Of a stretch of DNA of 8,776 bases, positions 1 through 6,413 are shown piece after piece. The translations under genes were made by a program, and so were the position numbers. The stretch is from Endomicrobium sp. (GTDB lineage Bacteria; Elusimicrobiota; Endomicrobiia; Endomicrobiales; Endomicrobiaceae): assembly GCA_031255375.1 (NCBI GenBank), contig JAIRSP010000075.1, forward strand, positions 1-8,776, written 5' to 3'. The first letter of the stretch is position 1, and every line of letters begins with the position of its first letter. Below the pieces are notes generated by a model. That model did not search any database, had not been told where the DNA came from, and saw only the letters and a list, made by a program, of their open reading frames with translations.

Positions 1-85
1 AAAAATTAAATAAAATATGCAATCTGCTAATTATATAAAAACAATAAAATGATTTTATGATAATATATTAGTTTTTTGTTAAAAT

Positions 86-94
86 TGTTATAAT
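86..94 (+). promoter_or_regulatory. Extended -10 promoter of thiL
   Basis: The bases read TG-t-TATAAT, a perfect -10 hexamer (89-94) with the extended TGn element. No convincing -35 hexamer lies about 17 bases upstream, which is tolerable for an extended -10 promoter. The predicted transcription start falls at or within a base or two of the thiL ATG at 101, so the transcript would be leaderless or nearly so. Bases 1-85 show no gene, only AT-rich sequence and a small ATAAAA/TTTTAT hairpin at 44-58. Confidence 0.5.
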
Positions 95-100
95 TGTAAA

Positions 101-1105
101 ATGAAAATTAAAAATAAAAATAATATTTCAAAAATAAATGAATTCGAATTGATAAAATCAATAAAAGAAAAGTTTGTAAATACATATAACAACAAAAATA
201 TTACTGCCAATATAGGCGATGATAGCTTTTGCTTTAAAATTGGTAAAAACAACATCTGCATAACGAAAGACATATTAATTGAAGGAACTCATTTTAAAAA
301 TGAATGGATATCACCGGAAGAGCTTGGTAAAAAGGCTATTGAAGTAAACATATGTGACATAGCAGCAATGGGTACTATAATTCCAAAATATGTGTTCGTT
401 GGACTTGGAATTCCAAAAAAAACATCAAGATTATTCATAACAAATTTATATAAAGGATTAAAAAAAGTATGTGACGAATATAAAATGTCAATATCCGGTG
501 GTGACACCGTTAGATCCGACAAAATTGTAATCTCTATTACACTTATTGGAGTCGGAACATTAAAGAAAAAAATAATCAAAAGAAGCGGTGCAAACAATGG
601 TGATCTGATTGGCGTAACAAACACTTTCGGTGACGCAGGCGCCGGTATTAGATTACTGCATCAACATGGAATAAAATATAAATACAATAAATTTGAACGT
701 TACTTGATATTTAGACACAACAACCCAAAGGCAAAGTTAAAAGAAGCGTTAAAGATTTCAAAACATTTAACATCATTAATGGATACGTCAGACGGATTAT
801 ATGATTCAATTAATTTACTTGTAAAAAGCTCAAAAAAAGGCGCAGTAATTAACATAAACAAAATACCAATTTCACCAAGTTTAAAAAAGGTTTTTAAAAA
901 AAAGGAAAAACAATTAAGCCTTGCATTATTTGGGGCAGAAGATTATGAGCTTATTTTTACAGTTCCAAATTCAAAATCAGAATTCTTAAAAAAAATTATT
1001 AATGAAATCTCATACATAGGTGTTATAAACTCTTCAAACAAAGTAGTATATTTATATAATGACAAAGAAAAAAAAATTAAGTACTCAGGGTATGCACATT
1101 TTTAG
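101..1105 (+). CDS. thiL: Thiamine-monophosphate kinase ThiL
   Basis: This enzyme uses ATP to phosphorylate thiamine monophosphate to thiamine pyrophosphate, the last step of thiamine cofactor synthesis, in the cytoplasm. The 334 residues are close to the usual family length. Visible AIR-synthase-superfamily motifs include the metal/ATP-binding GDD near residues 39-41, KDILIEGTHF near 56-65 (family TTDxLxEGxHF), NICDIAAMG near 83-91, GGDT at 133-136, MDTSDGL near 227-233 and GAEDYELIF near 280. The last is normally GGEDYEL, a mild change. The start is the first ATG after a -10 box and matches where homologues begin. No Shine-Dalgarno is visible. It leads a transcription unit with tsaE and tsaB, a pairing common in many bacteria. 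The other thi genes of the window are in a separate operon from 4452. Confidence 0.96.
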   Translation: MKIKNKNNISKINEFELIKSIKEKFVNTYNNKNITANIGDDSFCFKIGKNNICITKDILIEGTHFKNEWISPEELGKKAIEVNICDIAAMGTIIPKYVFVGLGIPKKTSRLFITNLYKGLKKVCDEYKMSISGGDTVRSDKIVISITLIGVGTLKKKIIKRSGANNGDLIGVTNTFGDAGAGIRLLHQHGIKYKYNKFERYLIFRHNNPKAKLKEALKISKHLTSLMDTSDGLYDSINLLVKSSKKGAVININKIPISPSLKKVFKKKEKQLSLALFGAEDYELIFTVPNSKSEFLKKIINEISYIGVINSSNKVVYLYNDKEKKIKYSGYAHF

Positions 1106-1523
1106 TAGATGTATTTTTATCACAAAAACAGCAAAAGAAACCAGAAATCTTGGAAAAAAATTTGCATCTCTTCTATCTATTGGTGATATTATTTTCTTAA
1201 AAGGTGAACTTGGTAGTGGAAAAACAACTTTTGCGCAAGGAATAATAGAAGTATTTTGTAATAAAAAATTTGCAAGAAGTCCAAGTTTTACAATTATAAA
1301 CGAATATAATGCAATAAATTTTAAAATTTTTCATATAGATTTATATAGACTCGAATTTTCAATCACATTGAATACATGGATAGAAGAATATTTGCATACA
1401 AACAATATCTCCATCATTGAGTGGGCAGATAAATTATTATATACAAAAATTAATAATTATTGGAACGTAAAAATCGAAAATAAAAATTTAAAAAGAAGAA
1501 TAAAAATAAAAAAAATAAAATGA
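1092..1523 (+). CDS. tsaE: tRNA t6A synthesis ATPase TsaE (YjeE)
   Basis: TsaE is the small P-loop ATPase that works with TsaB and TsaD to make N6-threonylcarbamoyladenosine at A37 of ANN-decoding tRNAs. From the ATG at 1092 the protein has 143 residues, close to the family norm. Motifs seen are Walker A GELGSGKTT (residues 38-46), SPSFTIINEY, HIDLYRLE and IIEWADKL, all diagnostic of TsaE. An in-frame ATG at 1059 would add 11 Lys-rich residues lying inside thiL. The 1092 start, overlapping the thiL end by 14 bases, fits the family better, although its GGG stretch at 1088-1090 is too close to serve as a normal Shine-Dalgarno. Translational coupling to thiL is likely. The stop overlaps the tsaB start as ATGA. 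Confidence 0.94.
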   Translation: MHIFSRCIFITKTAKETRNLGKKFASLLSIGDIIFLKGELGSGKTTFAQGIIEVFCNKKFARSPSFTIINEYNAINFKIFHIDLYRLEFSITLNTWIEEYLHTNNISIIEWADKLLYTKINNYWNVKIENKNLKRRIKIKKIK

Positions 1524-2170
1524 AAATTTTAGCTATAGAAACATCTGGAGAAATATTTAATTTTGCGCTAAATGAATGTGAAAAAAACATAGCGTCAATT
1601 TATTATAATCGCAAAAATACATGTTCTGAAATCATTATTACAGCAATCGAAAAATTGTTAATCGATACTAAAAATACATTTCAAAATATAGACAAATTTG
1701 CGATATCTATAGGACCCGGAAGTTTCACTGGAATAAGAGTCGGCATGACAGCGGTGAAAATGTTATCACAAATTTTAAATAAACCGATTGTTCCAATTGA
1801 TACATTATCAATATTGGAAAGGCCATTTGTAAAAATAAAAGGAATAAAAGTAATTCCGATGATAATGGCTAGCAAAAATGAAATTTATATCAAAAATAAC
1901 AAAAAAATTATTATAAAAAACATAGATTTGTTTATTAAAAGTATAAAAAAATACAAAAATAAATTATTACTAATAGGAAATGCTGCAATATTTTACAGAA
2001 AAAAAATCATAAAAAATTTCGGTGTAAATAGCGTTGCAATATCATACAATATACATACACCACAGGCATGTTTACTTGCAGAAATAGCATATAAATCTCT
2101 AGGTAGTACAAATTATTCAAAAATAAATCCACTTTATACACATAATACATTTTTTAAACAAAAGCAGTAG
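1520..2170 (+). CDS. tsaB: tRNA t6A synthesis protein TsaB (YeaZ)
   Basis: TsaB is the inactive ASKHA-fold paralogue that dimerises with TsaD and recruits TsaE in t6A formation. The 216-residue protein starts with the family opening MKILAIETSG and carries the signature GPGSFTGIRVG at residues 65-75. A CSEII stretch sits where homologues often have HSExL. The C-terminal half (residues about 105-216) is Lys/Ile-rich and poorly conserved, as is common in TsaB. The start overlaps the tsaE stop in an ATGA arrangement, so the two are translationally coupled. The neighbours that often follow in other genomes, rimI and tsaD, are absent. The gene instead ends five bases from the stop of the converging LytR_C gene, inside a hairpin. 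Confidence 0.93.
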   Translation: MKILAIETSGEIFNFALNECEKNIASIYYNRKNTCSEIIITAIEKLLIDTKNTFQNIDKFAISIGPGSFTGIRVGMTAVKMLSQILNKPIVPIDTLSILERPFVKIKGIKVIPMIMASKNEIYIKNNKKIIIKNIDLFIKSIKKYKNKLLLIGNAAIFYRKKIIKNFGVNSVAISYNIHTPQACLLAEIAYKSLGSTNYSKINPLYTHNTFFKQKQ

Positions 2171-2185
2171 ATACCTAACTGCTGC
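2157..2185 (-). terminator. Rho-independent terminator of the nadD-LytR_C unit
   Basis: Read on the minus strand, GCAG, a one-base bulge and TAG pair with CTACTGC around a GTAT loop (2182 to 2164), followed at once by TTTTGTTT. This is a classical stem plus U-tract. The stem includes the stop codons of both converging genes (TAG of tsaB at 2168-2170, TAG of the LytR_C gene at 2175-2177). On the plus strand the same stem forms but no immediate T-run follows, so termination of tsaB there is less certain. Confidence 0.6.
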
Positions 2186-3311
2186 ATACGCGAATGTTTT
2201 TTGATACTTTTCTAAATCTATTTATAAAATTTGCTTTTTTATTTATCGTATCACCGTAATCATTTCCTATAATAATATCAACATCATAGCAAACATAATC
2301 ATCATATGATACTACAATATTCCCTATCTTTAATATTTCAGAAATTTTTAATGCATGCATTAAATTTCCTTTATAGTCTTTTATTAAAGTTTTATTATAT
2401 TTTTTAAAAAAATTGCCCCAATCTAAAACATCAAAATTATTCTTTCTCAAAATTTGCGATACATTTTTAGCTGCCATAGGAATTTTAGAAGCATTTCTAA
2501 CATTAATAAATAATTCATTTTTATTAATATGAAAATTATAATCGCGTGAATACGCATTATTTAAAAATTTTAAAAAATTTTCATTATCTAACTTAATTTT
2601 TACGATCTTACAATTATTGCTATACTTTATAGGAATTTCATAAAACACAACGATAGGTCTTAAAAAAAGTAATCTAAGAAAAAATAGTAAAAAAGATGAT
2701 TCAGAAATATTTGTATCAAAAAAATTATAATTATTAATAATGTTTATAAATTTAGACGGAATTAAATGCAAAATACAATCTATTATTTCAAAACAATTTA
2801 AAAATTCAATATCATTATCATTGTTTATTAAATTATTTTTCAAAATAATTGAATTATTTTTTTTGTTCATATTCATTACAATATCGAGTTTTCTAAAATT
2901 TGTTCCAATGTAAAAGTCAGTTATCGCAATGTTACCAATAATACTTGCCAAATTGAAATTAAAATTATTAATTGCAGAATTCACGTCTTTTTTTAAATCT
3001 TTATTAAACGATTTTTTTAAACTCTCAATTTTTCTATTATTACTAAAAAAAACGACATTAGAATTTATACATAAAATTTTTAAGAGATTCGTATTTCTAT
3101 CATATAAAAAAATATATGCGTTTAATTGTTTATCAAATGTTTCATTTATACGATCATCATATAGTAGAACAGTGAAGCTTATGAAATTTTTATTTTTCAT
3201 TTTTTCAGTAATAAATAAATCGTTTTTATAAATGAAAACACAAACAAACAAACATGCCAATATTACAATTGCAAAACTAGTAAAAACCAACAATTTATAT
3301 ATCTTGTTCAT
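2175..3311 (-). CDS. Membrane-anchored LytR_C-domain protein with degraded LCP region
   Basis: The 378-residue protein has a short basic N-terminus and one hydrophobic segment (residues about 7-28), then a long extracytoplasmic part, giving a type II membrane topology. Residues about 267-352 resemble the LytR_C domain (VRNASKIPMAAKNVSQIL, ending in IIIGNDY). Residues about 45-160 look like a very diverged LytR-CpsA-Psr domain (TVLLYDDR, then a strand like LLKILCINSN where LCP proteins have LLSIPRDT). The conserved Asp and Arg residues used by LCP phosphotransferases are not seen, so I do not claim wall-polymer ligase activity. An in-frame TTG at 3329 would add six residues, but the ATG at 3311 directly precedes the basic membrane anchor. 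No Shine-Dalgarno is visible. The gene follows nadD at a distance of 148 bases and is probably its operon partner. The function is unknown, perhaps cell-envelope related. Confidence 0.7.
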   Translation of the reverse strand: MNKIYKLLVFTSFAIVILACLFVCVFIYKNDLFITEKMKNKNFISFTVLLYDDRINETFDKQLNAYIFLYDRNTNLLKILCINSNVVFFSNNRKIESLKKSFNKDLKKDVNSAINNFNFNLASIIGNIAITDFYIGTNFRKLDIVMNMNKKNNSIILKNNLINNDNDIEFLNCFEIIDCILHLIPSKFINIINNYNFFDTNISESSFLLFFLRLLFLRPIVVFYEIPIKYSNNCKIVKIKLDNENFLKFLNNAYSRDYNFHINKNELFINVRNASKIPMAAKNVSQILRKNNFDVLDWGNFFKKYNKTLIKDYKGNLMHALKISEILKIGNIVVSYDDYVCYDVDIIIGNDYGDTINKKANFINRFRKVSKNIRVCSS

Positions 3312-3459
3312 TTTTTTATTCAAAAGCAATTTATTTTATTTTTTAAATCAAAATTTTATCATTAAAACAATAATTTATTTTCATATTTTAGTAATTAATT
3401 ACACATATAGCATATCAACTGGCAGTACTGTTTATAATTTTCAATTATATCGCTAAAAA
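3312..3459. other. AT-rich spacer between nadD and the LytR_C gene
   Basis: These 148 bases hold no supportable gene. Reading frames on the minus strand are closed repeatedly. A perfect 7-bp hairpin (TATAATT, loop TTC, AATTATA at 3433-3449) lies ten bases past the nadD stop. It lacks a U-tract on the minus strand, so I read it as a possible 3'-end stem or chance AT pairing rather than a terminator. A TTGATA hexamer on the minus strand near 3415 has no good -10 partner. Confidence 0.4.
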
Positions 3460-4047
3460 TTATCTGTATAATCGTTTCTCAACTATATAATTATAAACCC
3501 TTGTATCAAGAAATGGAATTGCCATAGAATAATTGATTTTTATTAATTCCCTTATTTTTGTGGAAGAAATATTTTCTATTTCTTCATTAATAAAAACACA
3601 TGAACTAAGATATTTATTTACACTATCATTATCTACATCGACGTTTATTCTTTTAACAACTATAAATTTATAATTTGCAGCAATATAATCTATATTTTTC
3701 CACGTAAATAAATTTATTAATGAATCAGATCCTATGACCATATATATATCACTTGATTGATATAAACTACGAAAATAATCTAATGTTTGATATGAGTACA
3801 CTACCATTTTTTTATGTGCTTCATAATTGCTAATATCAACTTTGTTCATATTGTAAGTTGCAAGCTTTAACATTGAAATTCTATCTTCGATACTAGCATA
3901 TTGTACAATTTTATGTGGTGGCGTATACGCTATAACAAAAATCAATTTATTTAAATTTAAAAAATTTAACGCAAGGTTGGCTATCTGAATATGCGACTTG
4001 TGAACAGGATCAAATGATCCACCAAAAATTGCTATACTACTACTCAT
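3460..4047 (-). CDS. nadD: Nicotinate-nucleotide adenylyltransferase NadD
   Basis: NadD transfers AMP from ATP to nicotinate mononucleotide, giving deamido-NAD in the cytoplasmic NAD pathway. The 195-residue protein has the nucleotidyltransferase signature GGSFDPVHKSH (residues 9-19, with the HxxH of the active site), PPHK, a GSDSL segment followed by a Trp, and the C-terminal SSTKIREL (about 161-168), which matches the ISSTxIR motif. The ATG at 4047 puts the signature where homologues have it. An in-frame ATG at 4059 and TTG at 4068 are possible but would add non-conserved residues, and 4059 lies in a -10-like box. It is divergent from thiG and probably co-transcribed with the LytR_C gene, a pairing seen in several phyla where rsfS often follows. 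No rsfS is present here. Confidence 0.95.
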   Translation of the reverse strand: MSSSIAIFGGSFDPVHKSHIQIANLALNFLNLNKLIFVIAYTPPHKIVQYASIEDRISMLKLATYNMNKVDISNYEAHKKMVVYSYQTLDYFRSLYQSSDIYMVIGSDSLINLFTWKNIDYIAANYKFIVVKRINVDVDNDSVNKYLSSCVFINEEIENISSTKIRELIKINYSMAIPFLDTRVYNYIVEKRLYR

Positions 4048-4080
4048 AGTAACATACATTATACACAATTTTGTTTAAAT

Positions 4081-4108
4081 ATTGTATAAAATAATTTTAT
4101 TACATCAA
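4081..4108 (-). promoter_or_regulatory. Candidate nadD promoter
   Basis: On the minus strand TTGATG (4108-4103), a 16-base spacer and TACAAT (4086-4081) make a plausible sigma70-type promoter with a start near 4074 and a leader of roughly 27 bases. A second -10-like box, TATAAT at 4063-4058, would instead give an almost leaderless nadD mRNA. I cannot decide between them from sequence alone. Confidence 0.4.
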
Positions 4109-4134
4109 TAAAATTAAACAGAAAAAAAATAGTC

Positions 4135-4164
4135 TTGACTTTTTGCATAAATTACTATTACTAT
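4135..4164 (+). promoter_or_regulatory. Candidate distal promoter of the thiGHESF operon
   Basis: TTGACT (4135-4140), an 18-base spacer and TACTAT (4159-4164) match the sigma70 consensus at 5 of 6 positions in each hexamer. A start near 4171 would give an approximately 280-base leader before thiG, containing the stem-loops described separately. Confidence 0.45.
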
Positions 4165-4170
4165 TGTATT

Positions 4171-4451
4171 TGTCGTTGAGTAGTAGATTATTTTTATACA
4201 TCAGTTATTACTGTAGTTTTAATTGTGTTTGTGATGTATTATTGACAATCATCAATTAATACATTATGTTTTGCTTAATTTATTATAATAGCTGTAAACG
4301 TGTTAATAAAAGTTAGCAAATAGATTTTTATTTAACGTTTTACTAGCATAAGTATAAATAGTTAAAAATTTTTATTTTTTGTACATATTGATAAATTTAA
4401 ATTAGATTTTCTTAAGTTTTTAGTAAATTTTTGCAATAAAAATAATAAATT
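4171..4451 (+). promoter_or_regulatory. Long structured leader upstream of thiG, no TPP-riboswitch signature
   Basis: The stretch holds no gene. I looked for the TPP (THI-box) conserved elements, such as CUGAGA and the GAACCUGAU-type core, and saw none. It does contain notable pairing. ATACATCA (4196-4203) is perfectly complementary to TGATGTAT (4232-4239). The latter can instead form the left arm of a 12-bp hairpin with one bulge (4234-4245 with 4252-4264). A long imperfect stem spans 4291-4347, and a T-rich run follows at 4368-4380. A regulatory leader or a small RNA are both possible. In such AT-rich DNA some of this pairing could be chance. Confidence 0.35.
4234..4270 (+). promoter_or_regulatory. 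Second candidate thiG promoter overlapped by a dyad
   Basis: A perfect TTGACA (4242-4247), a 17-base spacer and TATGTT (4265-4270, 4 of 6) form a promoter candidate with a start near 4277. Its -35 and spacer lie within an inverted repeat with arms ATGTATTATTGA (4234-4245) and the complementary 4252-4264. The dyad could be an operator for a DNA-binding regulator, or an RNA hairpin if transcription begins at the upstream promoter. Confidence 0.4.
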
Positions 4452-5228
4452 ATGAATAAAGATATTTTAAACATTGCAGACATGAAGTTAAAAAATAGAA
4501 TATTTATAGGAAGTGGGAAGTTTTCAAACAACAGTTTCATACCGAAAATTATTAAATCTTCGCAAGCGCAAGTCATAACCATAGCAGTTAGAAGATTTGA
4601 TCTTACAAACACAAATGAAAATATTTTAAGTTACATACCAAAAAATGTTTATATAATGCCTAATACATCAGGTGCAAGAAATGTAGACGAAGCAGTACGT
4701 ATAGCTCGAATAGCAAAAAAAGCAGTTAAAACAAATTTGATTAAAATAGAAATAATTGATGATAACAAATATCTTCTTCCAGATAATTATCAAACAGCAA
4801 AGGCATGCGAAATTCTTTCAAAAGAAAATTTTAAAGTGTTTGCATATATGAATGCAGACCTGTATGCCGCAAGAGACATGCAAAACGCAGGTGCTTCTGC
4901 AATTATGCCATTGGGTGCACCTATAGGTACAAACAAAGGTATAAAAACAGAAGAAATGATAAAAATTTTAATCGAAGAAATTAATACTCCAATAATAATC
5001 GATGCTGGAATAGGAAAACCATCCCATGCCTGTAAATGCATGGAAATTGGATGTAGCGCAATTATGATAAATACATCAATTTCTTCAAGTGAAAATCCAG
5101 TTTTAATGGCGGAAGCATTCAAATATGCTGTTAGAGCTGGCAGAAAAGCATTCTTGGCTAAAACAGGCACAATATCTAGTACTGCAAAGTCATCATCTCC
5201 GTTAACTGGATTCTTATATGACAAATAA
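4452..5228 (+). CDS. thiG: Thiazole synthase ThiG
   Basis: ThiG forms the thiazole phosphate moiety of thiamine from 1-deoxy-D-xylulose 5-phosphate, dehydroglycine and the thiocarboxylate of ThiS. The 258-residue TIM-barrel protein matches the family length. The Schiff-base lysine is K98 in LIKIEII, with E100 beside it. The phosphate and substrate loops are visible as MPLGAPIG (152-159) and [12 protein letters not shown] (182-193, with Asp184). The C-terminus [11 protein letters not shown] leading to SSPLTGFL is typical. The ATG at 4452 starts at the conserved N-terminal strand ([17 protein letters not shown]). No clear Shine-Dalgarno is present. It is the first gene of the thi operon, and its product should complex with ThiH and ThiS from the same transcript. 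Confidence 0.97.
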   Translation: MNKDILNIADMKLKNRIFIGSGKFSNNSFIPKIIKSSQAQVITIAVRRFDLTNTNENILSYIPKNVYIMPNTSGARNVDEAVRIARIAKKAVKTNLIKIEIIDDNKYLLPDNYQTAKACEILSKENFKVFAYMNADLYAARDMQNAGASAIMPLGAPIGTNKGIKTEEMIKILIEEINTPIIIDAGIGKPSHACKCMEIGCSAIMINTSISSSENPVLMAEAFKYAVRAGRKAFLAKTGTISSTAKSSSPLTGFLYDK

Positions 5229-5245
5229 TTAGATAGTTATGGATA

Positions 5246-5295
5246 CAAAATTTTAGAATTATATGTACTTTGTAATTTTTTTTTGTAAAATTTTG
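5246..5295 (+). repeat. 10-bp inverted repeat in the thiG-thiH gap
   Basis: CAAAATTTTA (5246-5255) and TAAAATTTTG (5286-5295) are perfect reverse complements separated by 30 bases. They fill most of the 81-base gap before thiH, the only gap of any size in the operon. It could stabilise the thiG mRNA end or affect thiH initiation, but each arm contains AAAATTTT, a likely chance word in this DNA. Confidence 0.3.
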
Positions 5296-5309
5296 ATTAA
5301 TGGATTTAT

Positions 5310-6413
5310 ATGACTTTTTACGATATAAAACAAAAATATAATAAATTTAATTTTAAAAAATATATTAAAAGTGTTTCGTGCAAAATGATTGAAGATTCAA
5401 TACATAAAGAAATATTAAACGAATTTGATTTATTAAATCTTTTATCACCTAAAGCATTAATCTATATTAATGAAATCGCAAAAAAAGCACATGAAATATC
5501 GATAAGACATTTTGGTAAGTGTATACTTCTATATGCGCCATTATATGTTTCAAACTTTTGTACAAACAACTGTGTTTATTGTGGATTTTCCATAAAAAAT
5601 AAAATCAAAAGAAACGTCCTTTCATTTGATGAGATTGATAAAAACTGTAAAATAATAAGCAACTACGGGATTCATCATATTTTACTTGTTACCGGTGAAA
5701 GCAATATAAAAACACCGTTAAACTATTTAAAAAAATGTATAGAAATACTAAAAAATTATTTTGAAGATATAAATGTAGAAATTTATCCATTAAATGAATA
5801 TGAATACGAAACATTAGCAAACTGTGGTGTTGATGGGTTAACAATTTACCAGGAAACTTATGATGAAAATATTTATAAAATTTTACATACAAAAGGAAAA
5901 AAATCAAATTATAGATATCGTTTAGAAACATGCGAAAGAGCAGGGGAAAAATATAGGAACTTAAACATAGGTGCATTGCTTGGGCTAAACGACTTCATAA
6001 CCGATGTTTTTTTTGTCGGAATACATGCAAAATATTTACAAACAAAATTTAAATCAACAGAAATTGGTGTATCATTTCCAAGAATCAGACCAACAACTGG
6101 AATATATAATCCTAAAATATTAATAACTGATGAAAATCTAGTGCAAGCAATTTGTTCAATTAGACTATTTATAAATCGTATAAATATAAATATATCAACT
6201 AGAGAAAGTAAAAAATTAAGAAACAATTTAATACAATTAGGTGTTACAAAAATGTCCGCTGCATCAAGAACTGATGTTGGTGGATATGCAAAAAAACAAT
6301 CAAAACATGATGGGCAATTTGAAGTGAATGATACAAGTACTGTCAACAAAGTAAAAGAAATGATATATAAAAATGGATATCAACCAATAATGAAAGATTG
6401 GATTCTATTGTGA
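5310..6413 (+). CDS. thiH: Radical-SAM tyrosine lyase ThiH (dehydroglycine synthase)
   Basis: ThiH cleaves tyrosine with a 5'-deoxyadenosyl radical to give dehydroglycine and p-cresol, feeding ThiG. The 367-residue length is close to that of E. coli ThiH. The [4Fe-4S]/SAM motif CxxxCxxC is at C84, C88 and C91 (CTNNCVYCGF), followed by the family blocks LLVTGES, YQETYDE, LETCERAG, GALLGL, VSFPRIRPTTG, STRES and the C-terminal PIMKDW. These separate it from ThiC, HydG-type or NosL-type relatives. The ATG at 5310 was chosen because the protein lines up from its first residues. Another ATG at 5300 opens only a 13-codon frame. No Shine-Dalgarno is seen. The enzyme is oxygen-sensitive, so the organism is probably anaerobic. 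The stop overlaps the thiE start. Confidence 0.97.
   Translation: MTFYDIKQKYNKFNFKKYIKSVSCKMIEDSIHKEILNEFDLLNLLSPKALIYINEIAKKAHEISIRHFGKCILLYAPLYVSNFCTNNCVYCGFSIKNKIKRNVLSFDEIDKNCKIISNYGIHHILLVTGESNIKTPLNYLKKCIEILKNYFEDINVEIYPLNEYEYETLANCGVDGLTIYQETYDENIYKILHTKGKKSNYRYRLETCERAGEKYRNLNIGALLGLNDFITDVFFVGIHAKYLQTKFKSTEIGVSFPRIRPTTGIYNPKILITDENLVQAICSIRLFINRININISTRESKKLRNNLIQLGVTKMSAASRTDVGGYAKKQSKHDGQFEVNDTSTVNKVKEMIYKNGYQPIMKDWILL

Noticed and set aside
3232..3456. 74-codon plus-strand frame with hydrophobic product
   Set aside because: Much of it is antisense to the signal-anchor region of the LytR_C gene and the rest is AT-rich spacer. It has no ribosome-binding site and no recognisable family, so it is best explained as a shadow.
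4266..4316. Possible 16-codon leader peptide (ATG TTT TGC ... AGT TAG) in the thiG leader
   Set aside because: It has no Shine-Dalgarno, no run of regulatory codons and no clear coupling to the hairpins. Short frames of this size are expected by chance.
4171..4380. A known structural RNA (tmRNA, 6S, SRP RNA, RNase P) in the divergent intergenic region
   Set aside because: None of the conserved cores (tmRNA ends with CCA and a tRNA-like domain, the SRP GNAR tetraloop region, RNase P P4) is visible, and G content is too low.
4790..5224. 144-codon minus-strand open frame inside thiG
   Set aside because: It lies wholly antisense to the well-conserved thiG and shows no family resemblance. It is a shadow of codon bias.
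5909..6349. 146-codon minus-strand open frame inside thiH
   Set aside because: It is fully antisense to conserved ThiH motifs with no ribosome-binding site or recognisable domain.
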